Of a stretch of DNA of 13,374 nucleotides, positions 1 to 6,500 are shown piece after piece. Each line of letters starts with the position of its first letter. Position 1 is the stretch's first letter. The translations under genes were made by a program, and so were the position numbers. The DNA lies in contig JBECKZ010000223.1 of the NCBI GenBank assembly GCA_040235555.1, positions 1-13,374 on the forward strand. Reading direction: 5' to 3'. The notes under the pieces are model-generated. The model worked only from the letters and a program-made list of their open reading frames with translations, searched no databases and was not told the origin of the DNA. The DNA is from RI-92 sp040235555. Its GTDB lineage: Bacteria > Pseudomonadota > Gammaproteobacteria > UBA6429 > Thiohalophilaceae.

Positions 1-200
1 GCGTTCTGCGGGCAGATCTTCACGCAGCTGTAGCATTCCCAGCATTGTTCCGGTTCCTGGTTGTATGACTTCATGGCGTGACCGGTTTCAGAGCCGTCCT
101 TGTCCAGACGCATCAGGTCGTGCGGGCAGATGTACATGCACGCAGTCTTATCCTGGCCCTTACAACCATCGCACTTGTCAGTACGTACGAATGTAGGCAT
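1..200 (-). CDS. aprB: Adenylylsulfate (APS) reductase beta subunit, N-terminal part, cut by window edge
   Basis: Iron-sulfur subunit of dissimilatory APS reductase, a cytoplasmic enzyme that interconverts APS and sulfite plus AMP; the beta subunit carries electrons between its two [4Fe-4S] clusters and the FAD of AprA. Sixty-six codons are visible, starting MPTFVRTDKCDGCKG. Cysteines 10, 13, 21 and 25 (C-x2-C-x7-C-x3-C) and 53, 56, 59 and 63 (C-x2-C-x2-C-x3-C) are the two ferredoxin-type cluster motifs expected for this family. The ATG at 200 is preceded by a clear GAGGAG ribosome site about 8 bases upstream. The gene follows sat in the same direction, the usual partnership in sulfur oxidisers, but about 450 bases and a terminator lie between them, so it probably has its own promoter. 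The rest of the gene, and presumably aprA, lie outside the window. Confidence 0.95.
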   Translation of the reverse strand, partial: MPTFVRTDKCDGCKGQDKTACMYICPHDLMRLDKDGSETGHAMKSYNQEPEQCWECYSCVKICPQN

Positions 201-649
201 GTTACTAACTCCTCTTCTTAGTTAACTAAAAGATTAAAACTTCCACTTCCACGCCCACTGTTCCCAGCAAACGTGATGAAGACGTGTTTGCCTGAGCGCT
301 CAGGCAGAACTGCATTTCGTGACCAAGTCAGACATGATGTAACCGACTGGTTCCAGCCAACCGAACGACTTGCCAGTGACCAGAAATGCCCGGCGAGCGG
401 TGCTACCCGGGCCGCCTAACTTAGCGACTTTTAACCGCAAAATAAAGGCATTTTTCCTTTAAAAACCATAGTTTTACATTGATTGGTATAAGCGAATTTT
501 ATGCACCAAAAACGCCTGAAAATACCGGAATTTTGCGCGCAAACACTCTACAGAAATCACCTGGAACCGTGTATGTCCCATAGTGAATAGGCAAGAAAAA
601 ACCCGCCAGATTGGCGGGTTTTTAGCTAGGTCAAATCTCAATATCAGTC
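201..649. other. aprB-sat intergenic region (449 bp)
   Basis: No convincing coding sequence. It holds the sat terminator (596-623) and, nearer aprB, an AT-rich stretch (about 420-535) likely to contain the aprB promoter. On the minus strand a weak match reads GTTTTT, 17 bases, TATACC; I do not consider it strong enough to list as a promoter. An aprM membrane-protein gene, which sits between sat and aprB in some sulfur oxidisers, is absent here. Confidence 0.6.
596..623 (-). terminator. Rho-independent terminator after sat
   Basis: Inverted repeat ACCCGCCA (601-608) / TGGCGGGT (612-619) with a 3-base loop, flanked by A and T runs that extend the stem and give a U-run in either direction. It lies 27 bases beyond the sat stop codon, so it most likely ends sat transcripts before aprB. 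Confidence 0.9.
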
Positions 650-1834
650 TTACAGACTCTGGTAATACTGGATCAGGATCTGGGCCACCTCGGGACGGGA
701 GAACTCCTTGGGCGGGGCAATCCCATTACCCAGCATCTCGCGGACCTTGGTGCCGGACAGCAGCACGAAGTCTTCCTTGGTGTGATCCGGGGCTTCGTTC
801 ATCATCACAACCTTGTTCAACTTCTTGGACCAGGCGGTGTGGTCGGCGCGGAAAATCTCGATGGCCAGGGCACCCTTAGGTACTTCGTCATCGAAGATGG
901 TCTGGGCATCGAAGGCGCCGTAATAATCACCCACACCGGCATGGTCTCGGCCGATGATGAAGTGGGTGGCCCCCATGTTCTGACGGAAATAGGCATGGAG
1001 GACGGCTTCACGCGGGCCGGCGTAGAGCATGTCGAAGCCGTAACCGGTGACCATGGCGCTGTTGGGCGGGAAGTACAGCTCGACCATCTTGCGGATGGCG
1101 GCGTCACGCACCGGGGCCGGGATGTCACCCTTCTTGAGTTTGCCCAGCAGCATGTGGATGACCAGGCCATCACAGCCCAGACGGTCCATGGCCATGTGGC
1201 AAAGTTCTTCGTGGGCCAGGTGCATAGGGTTACGGGTCTGGAACGCCACGATTTTCTTCCAACCGCGTTCGGCGATCTCGTTGCGGATTTCTACCGCGGT
1301 ACGGAAGGTATCCGGGAAATCGGTAATAAAGTAGCTGAAATTCAGGACCTTGATCGGGCCGGAGACGGCGAAACGGCCCTGGCCGTTGAAGGCGGCTACA
1401 CCCGGGTGCTCGCTGTCTTCGGTGCGGTAGACCTTCTGGGTCATGGTTTTCATCTGGGCATCGGAGACTTCTTCGATGGCTTCCACATCCATCACCGCCA
1501 GGATCGGGTTGCCATCAACATTTGGGTCACGCAGGGCGATGCGCTTGGCACCCTTAATGGCATCCACGTTTTCCAGCAGGCACATCACCGGTACCGGGAA
1601 GAAAGCGCCATTGCTCAAGGTCATTTTTTCGGCGGCGCCCATGGCATCAGCGACGTTCATGAAGCCTGGCAGGGGGCTGAAGTAACCGCCGCCCATCATC
1701 ACAGCATTGCCGGCGGCCTGGGAGCTGATGATCACCGACGGCAGTGATTCGGCTTCCTTGCTGAGTTGTTCGTGTTCGTTTGAGTCATAGACGAAGAGCG
1801 GTTTAAGCTCATCAGAACCAACTGGTTTAATCAT
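650..1834 (-). CDS. sat: Dissimilatory sulfate adenylyltransferase (ATP sulfurylase)
   Basis: Catalyses ATP + sulfate = APS + pyrophosphate in the cytoplasm; in sulfur oxidisers it runs toward ATP and sulfate, the last step after AprBA. The 394-residue length fits the homo-oligomeric Sat family, not the heterodimeric CysD/CysN. Visible family motifs are QTRN (199-202) followed by H205 and H208, the nucleotide-binding HxxH-type segment, and GRDH (295-298). The N-terminal PUA-like part and C-terminal catalytic part are both complete, with no fused APS kinase. The ATG at 1834 has a GGAGAG ribosome site 6-8 bases upstream. A strong terminator follows. The neighbouring aprB downstream supports a role in dissimilatory sulfur oxidation; the reverse, sulfate reduction, cannot be excluded from this window alone. 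Confidence 0.97.
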   Translation of the reverse strand: MIKPVGSDELKPLFVYDSNEHEQLSKEAESLPSVIISSQAAGNAVMMGGGYFSPLPGFMNVADAMGAAEKMTLSNGAFFPVPVMCLLENVDAIKGAKRIALRDPNVDGNPILAVMDVEAIEEVSDAQMKTMTQKVYRTEDSEHPGVAAFNGQGRFAVSGPIKVLNFSYFITDFPDTFRTAVEIRNEIAERGWKKIVAFQTRNPMHLAHEELCHMAMDRLGCDGLVIHMLLGKLKKGDIPAPVRDAAIRKMVELYFPPNSAMVTGYGFDMLYAGPREAVLHAYFRQNMGATHFIIGRDHAGVGDYYGAFDAQTIFDDEVPKGALAIEIFRADHTAWSKKLNKVVMMNEAPDHTKEDFVLLSGTKVREMLGNGIAPPKEFSRPEVAQILIQYYQSL

Positions 1835-2262
1835 TTTTATCTCTCCACAATATTAGGCCGCGTAGGCTCTTGGCAAAACTGAAAATGGTGAACAGGTCTG
1901 GTCGTGCAAACATTCTTATATATGGGTCCTGATTCCGTGGTGAACGGCGCGCGGCGCGGCAGCAGGACCACCAAAAAGGGCGCTAACTATACAACACTCT
2001 ATAACCACTGAATAATAGGGAAATTTATGAGGGTATAGATAGAGATCAGCCTCGTTGCCAGAATCTGGGTGACTCAATTTGCTTTCCAGGTACCGCAATA
2101 TAAAACAAATAGCATCGAGGCTGGGAAACTCCCATGGCGAGGAAGTGGAGACAGAATTTGTAAACAGCGAAGCTGATCGGCGCATTGGTGGCGTGATGTT
2201 TGGAGTGTGCTCCAACATCAAGCAAGGTTGACGGACTTTTATAAAAGTTTTACTACAGAAAT
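1835..2262. other. Non-coding stretch upstream of sat
   Basis: Together with the terminator at 2263-2293 this is a 481-base gap between sat and the SOR-like gene. I see no convincing gene. An open frame on the minus strand (1916-2221) lacks a ribosome site and has no recognisable family. The stretch contains a perfect 14-base palindrome (2235-2248) and a weak 7-base inverted repeat (1925-1931 with 1963-1969). The sat promoter must lie here, but I could not identify it with confidence. Confidence 0.5.
2235..2248. repeat. Perfect 14-bp AT-rich palindrome
   Basis: ACTTTTATAAAAGT equals its own reverse complement. It lies between the terminator of the SOR-like gene and sat, so it could be an operator or part of the sat promoter (it contains TATAAA on the minus strand). 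Function is inferred from position only. Confidence 0.4.
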
Positions 2263-2293
2263 AAAAAAAGCGTGGCAGTCGCCACGCTTTTTA
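2263..2293 (-). terminator. Rho-independent terminator after the SOR-like gene
   Basis: GCGTGGC (2270-2276) / GCCACGC (2281-2287) with a 4-base loop, flanked by an A-run (2263-2269) and a T-run (2288-2292). Read on the minus strand it ends in a U-run, 23 bases after the stop codon of the upstream gene, so that gene is probably transcribed separately from sat. Confidence 0.92.
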
Positions 2294-2315
2294 TCAGCTT
2301 TGAAGGGCGAATAGC

Positions 2316-2771
2316 TTACGCCGCTTTGTGCTTTTCCTTGGCTTCGCGGGCTGCTTTGGCTTCATCCGGTGAATAGGCCTTGCCCTGCCACAGCATCTCG
2401 TAAGCAATCTCTTCGTTGCCGTTTTCGCACAATTCCAGCACCTGTTTAAATAGTGGCTGGAAGGTCTTGGACTTGTGCGACTCTTCGTGGTCTTCGAAAG
2501 ATTTCCAGAAGGTCACGATCAGGGCCTCTTTACCTTTCATCGGGCTTTCCACAGCCTGGCCGATGGTGGAGCCTTCATTGGAGACGGCTCCGCTGTTCAG
2601 CGCAACGAAACCACCGATGAAACCGGTATCGGAGTGGTAGGTCTTCACGTTTTCACACAGGAAGGCGACGCGCTCCTGCAGATCATCGATACTGTATTCG
2701 GGTTTGATGATGACGCGGTTGATGGTGACAACCCCATCGTACGGGAAATTGCTGATTAAACCGTTTGCCAT
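2316..2771 (-). CDS. Half-length sulfur oxygenase reductase-like protein
   Basis: A 151-residue cytoplasmic protein with no signal peptide or membrane segment. I recognise the core from recalled archaeal sulfur oxygenase reductase (SOR): TFWK (87-90), then DHEE and H (94-99), correspond to TFWK-DHEE-H of SOR. By spacing, C39, H95, H99 and E121 match the active-site C31 and iron ligands H86, H90 and E114 of Acidianus SOR: C-to-H 56 versus 55, H-to-H 4 in both, H-to-E 22 versus 24. YE after the glutamate is also shared. SOR is about 310 residues with two such ferredoxin-like halves; this protein is only one half, ending in a charged Ala/Lys/Glu tail (138-151). The fold family is the dimeric alpha/beta barrel (antibiotic-biosynthesis-monooxygenase type). 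The start is ATG at 2771, preceded by GGAGG; the upstream in-frame TTG at 2783 is the edge of that ribosome site. It stands alone between a promoter and a terminator, next to sat-apr. Sulfur chemistry is inferred; a generic monooxygenase or non-catalytic relative is possible. Confidence 0.7.
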   Translation of the reverse strand: MANGLISNFPYDGVVTINRVIIKPEYSIDDLQERVAFLCENVKTYHSDTGFIGGFVALNSGAVSNEGSTIGQAVESPMKGKEALIVTFWKSFEDHEESHKSKTFQPLFKQVLELCENGNEEIAYEMLWQGKAYSPDEAKAAREAKEKHKAA

Positions 2772-2788
2772 ACTAACCTCCAACTAAA

Positions 2789-2810
2789 TAAGTATTTAAT
2801 TAATTACTTA
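2789..2810. repeat. 22-bp near-perfect AT palindrome before the SOR-like gene
   Basis: TAAGTA (2789-2794) and TACTTA (2805-2810) flank a TTAATTAA core; 20 of 22 positions are self-complementary. It sits 8-9 bases upstream of the ribosome site and inside the predicted leader, so it may be a repressor operator or a leader hairpin. Assigned by position only. Confidence 0.5.
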
Positions 2811-2853
2811 TAAATATAGGGAGGTATAAAAATTATTCAATAGCCTTAATAAA

Positions 2854-2881
2854 ATTTTAATAGCCCTAGCAAATTTGTCAG
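2854..2881 (-). promoter_or_regulatory. Candidate sigma-70 type promoter for the SOR-like gene
   Basis: On the minus strand CTGACA (2881-2876) and TAAAAT (2859-2854) are separated by 16 bases, each matching the consensus hexamer at five of six positions. The predicted start near 2847 gives a leader of about 75 bases that contains the 2789-2810 palindrome. Confidence 0.45.
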
Positions 2882-2954
2882 TTTTTGCACCGAATACGTG
2901 CATTTGAAGTATCTATTTGTTATTAAAGCATTTATGTTGAAAAACTACCGTGGT

Positions 2955-3058
2955 GGCAGGCCGGATACACTATGCCCGAACCCAGTATCGTTCGGCAGCA
3001 TCGGGCTGGCCATGATTATCCGGAGGGGCGAACATTTGGGTAAGTGAGCTGGCCTGCC
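2955..3058. repeat. Separated 8-bp inverted repeat
   Basis: GGCAGGCC (2955-2962) and GGCCTGCC (3051-3058), each soon followed by GGATAC. With 88 bases between arms it could close a structured RNA or be a relic. It is downstream of the response regulator gene on its strand. Function unknown. Confidence 0.3.
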
Positions 3059-3144
3059 TGGATACGACCGTGGCACTAGCGGGTGATGATCATGCGATAA
3101 AAATTGCACTGACTGCGTTTAGGATTACGTCCGGCAGAACCAGA

Positions 3145-3534
3145 TCACTCGATGTGTTTATGCCAGAGGCTGCGGATATTTTCTGATAAGGTCATGGGGT
3201 CAAAGGGTTTGGGGATAACGTCGATGGCGCCCTGTTGGCGCAGTTGCGCGACTTCACTGGGCTGGACCTTGGCAGTCATGAACATGGCCGGTACCGCCTT
3301 CAGCCCCGGCAGTTTGCGTAATTCGTGCAGCGTGGTGACGCCATCCATGCCGGGCATCATGACGTCGAGCAACAGTAGATCGGGTTTGAAATCAGGGCCA
3401 CGTTCAAGTGCCTCAAGTCCTGAATTGCAGATCTCCACGATAAAACCGCCGACATTCTCCAGGGCAATACGTGCGACGGCCTGGATATCCGGCTCGTCTT
3501 CCACATACAGGATACGTTTGAGTTCTTGCATCAT
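3145..3534 (-). CDS. Stand-alone CheY-like response regulator receiver
   Basis: A 129-residue single receiver domain with no output domain. The acidic pair E12-D13, phospho-acceptor D57 (in LLLLDVMMPGMDG), T87 and K109 before P110 are all present, so it should be phosphorylatable. Its ATG (3534) overlaps the stop codon of the upstream hybrid kinase as ATGA; there is no good ribosome site, so it is probably made by translational coupling. It is the likely phosphorylation partner of that kinase, either as final diffusible output acting on another protein or as a relay intermediate. An immediately following second ATG could also serve as start. Target is not visible. Confidence 0.93.
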   Translation of the reverse strand: MMQELKRILYVEDEPDIQAVARIALENVGGFIVEICNSGLEALERGPDFKPDLLLLDVMMPGMDGVTTLHELRKLPGLKAVPAMFMTAKVQPSEVAQLRQQGAIDVIPKPFDPMTLSENIRSLWHKHIE

Positions 3535-6500
3535 TGTGTCGTACTGGATGAATTCAAATATTGTTGTTCTGTGGTTTCACGTTCCTTAATCACGGACATT
3601 ATCACATTGATGAGCTCATTGCGGCTATCCTTGGATTTGACCAGGGCAGCCTTGACCTTGTGGGCGACATCCTTGCCGACTTCGTGTGCCGAGAAGATGA
3701 CTACCTGGGGCATATACTCGACATCATCGAGGTCGCGGATCAGATCCAGGCCGGAACCATCGGTCAGTTCCACGTCGAGCAGGATCAAATCAAATACTTC
3801 TTCACGCAATTTATTGTGTGCGTCATACAGGGTTGGTGCGACTACCAGGTCTACCTGACCGCGTAGCAAGACGCGCACCATTTCGTAAATGATCGGATCG
3901 TCTTCCACGTGCAGGATGCGTGGTAATCCCTGTTTGTAGGTTGCGATCATCTGCACGGCAGACAACAGGCGTGATTCATCCAGCGGTTTCTCCAGCCAGT
4001 CGACAATACCGAAGGCGCTGCCGTTGAGCCGGCGCCGCGCCTGATCCGCGACCGCTGAGACCACGATCACGGGCAGCTCACGTGTGCGGTCCTGGCGCCG
4101 CAATTCGCGGATCAGTTTGATCCCTTCCGGATCGTAGCGTCTGCCCAGTTCATCGGGCAGGGCGAGGTCAAGGGTGACGGCCAGGTAATGATTGTCCTTG
4201 ATGAGTTGCTTGGCCTGTTCCACGGTACGGGCAATGTCAGCATCAAATCCGGCCTGCGACAGAATGATGCGAAGCATATAGGCGATGTCTGCATCATCTT
4301 CACAGATCAGAATACGATACTTTGAGGCAGCGAGTTTGGGTGGTTCTTTGTCCTTGCTCTGGGTCCAGATCGGTAAATCAAAAAAGAAGGTCGTGCCAAT
4401 ATTCACGCGTGAAATGAAATCAATTCGCCCGCCGTGTTGTTCCACGATGGCCTTGCTGATGCTGAGACCCAGACCGGTACCACCGAGGGAACGTGTATCC
4501 GAGGCATCGGCCTGGGCAAATTTTTCGAAGATGTGTTTCTGGAAGTTTTGCGGTATGCCTTTGCCATTATCCGTGATGGAGATGCGTACTTTCTGTGTGC
4601 GTTGTACTGCTGACAGTTCAACCTGCGAACCCGGGGTGGAAAACTTGGCAGCATTGGATAACAGGTTATTCATGACCTGCATCAGGCGGTCTTCGTCGGC
4701 GTAGACCGAGATTTCTTCCGGACACTGGGTAATCCGGAATTTAACATCAAACTGCTGACCATAGGCATAGTTGGCCTGGATCGCGGCTTCGAGGAATTCA
4801 TGCAGGTTAAGCAGATTGTAGTGATAGACCATCTTGCCGGATTCGATTTTCTCGATATCGAGAATGTCATTAATCAATAGCAACAGGCGTTCGGTATTCT
4901 TGTTGGCGATACCGACCAGGGTCTGTGCCTGATCCGGAAGGCTGCCACCGGCTCCACCGACTAGCAGACCGAGTGAGCCACGCACTGAGGTCAGCGGTGT
5001 CCGCAGTTCGTGTGAGACGGTGGAGATAAATTCGTTCTTGATGTGTTCGACCTTTTTCCGTTCGGTGATGTCGTTGAAGATGACCACGGCACCGGCGATC
5101 TCGTTGTTTTTACGAATCGGCGTCACCGTGTATTCGACCGGGAAGAATGCGCCTTCCTTGCGCCACATGACTTCGTTGGAGACGCGCTGGATGTCACCTT
5201 CAGTGATTGCCTTGTAAGTCGGGCTGAATTGATACGGATATTCGTTCTTGTCCTGGTAACTGTGCTGGGCAAAATCGTGCATGCGTTTGCCGATCAGGTC
5301 GATCGCATCGTAACCGAGCATGCGCGCTGCGGCCGGATTGACGAAGGTGATATTGCCGTCGAGGTCAAGACCGTAAATACCTTCACCGGCAGACTCCAGC
5401 AACAGGCGTGCACGTTCTTCGGCGTGGGCAAGGTTTTCCGCAATGCGTCGGCGTTCTGTAATGTCGCGTACGATGGCCACGAAGCGGGGTTCCTGATCCA
5501 CCGGATAGATATATTGCAGGAAGACCTCCACCGGGATCAGATGGCCGCTGCGATGGCGGTGATACGATTCGAAGGTGATGGCATTACGGCGACCTTCAAT
5601 CATGGGTTGTAACATGCCGCGGAAGCTGTCTTCATCGTATTCGGTCAGAATATCCACCGGGGTCATGCGCAGCAAATCGCCATAACTGAAGCCAACCTGC
5701 TCCATGGCGCCCTGGTTGATGTAGAAGAAACGCAGGGAGTCCGGTGAGAACATGAAGACGCAGTCGAGGGTCATGTCCAGGGTGGTCTTGAAACGGCTGA
5801 TTTCTTCTTCCGCCTGTTGCTGGCGACTGATGTCGCGCGCGATTGCCACGAAACCGATGATGTTGTCGTGCTGATCATGCAGCGCTGTCATGGTCATGAC
5901 CACCGGGAAGCGTTTGCCACTCTTGCTGATATAGGTCCATTGTTGTTCATCGGCGATACCGATACGGGCCTTGGCCACGAAGGTTTCAAAACCGGGACGT
6001 ACCAGTTGCCCCAGCTCTTCGCTGATCTTGATTGAACGTTGGGAGATCTCGTCGCGGTCGTGGAAGATCTCGGGTGTCACTTTGCCGATGAGTTCCTTGC
6101 CGCTGTAACCCAGCATTTGTTGCGCAGCGGCATTAAAAGTCTGGATGATGCCGCGGGCATCAGTGGAAATAATACTGAGCTTGGCACTGTCGAGGATTCC
6201 CTGTTTGAAGGCCATGGTATCCTGCAACAGGCGTTCGGCCTGGCGGGTGAGAGTGATGTCACGAATAATACCGGTAAAGTGGCGGCGGCTACCCAGGCGC
6301 ATTTCACTCACCGCCAGCTGCATGGGGAAACTGGAACCGTCAGCGCGCATACCAATGACTTCACGTCGGATCCCGAGGATCTTGGGCTGGTTGCTGGCGA
6401 GGTAGCGTTTCATATAGGTGTCGTGCAGATCGCGATCCTCGCCACCCATCAGCATACTGATGTTGCGACCGAGAATTTCCTTGGCGCGATAACCGAAGAT

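Larger units (their letters stand above)
2772..3144. other. Non-coding region between the SOR-like gene and the response regulator
   Basis: Two different halves. About 2784-2940 is very AT-rich and holds the promoter and palindrome of the SOR-like gene. About 2941-3140 is GC-richer, lies downstream of the response regulator stop codon, and contains an 8-base inverted repeat (2955-2962 / 3051-3058). No convincing gene or U-tract terminator is visible there. Confidence 0.5.

Noticed and set aside
782..1747. Long plus-strand open frame opposite sat (321 residues)
   Set aside because: Antisense shadow of the well-supported sat gene; low-complexity, His-rich translation with no motif.
1850..1878. 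sat promoter with TTGCCA and TAATAT
   Set aside because: Spacer is only 15 bases and the predicted start would fall inside the sat ribosome site.
1916..2221. Minus-strand open frame of 101 residues upstream of sat
   Set aside because: No ribosome site, no recognisable family, composition unlike the neighbours; it lies in the non-coding leader region of sat.
2772..2783. In-frame TTG start for the SOR-like gene
   Set aside because: The TTG overlaps the GGAGG ribosome site that serves the ATG at 2771.
2972..3043. Small plus-strand frame of about 23 codons from ATG at 2972
   Set aside because: No ribosome site and no support; chance frame in a non-coding block.
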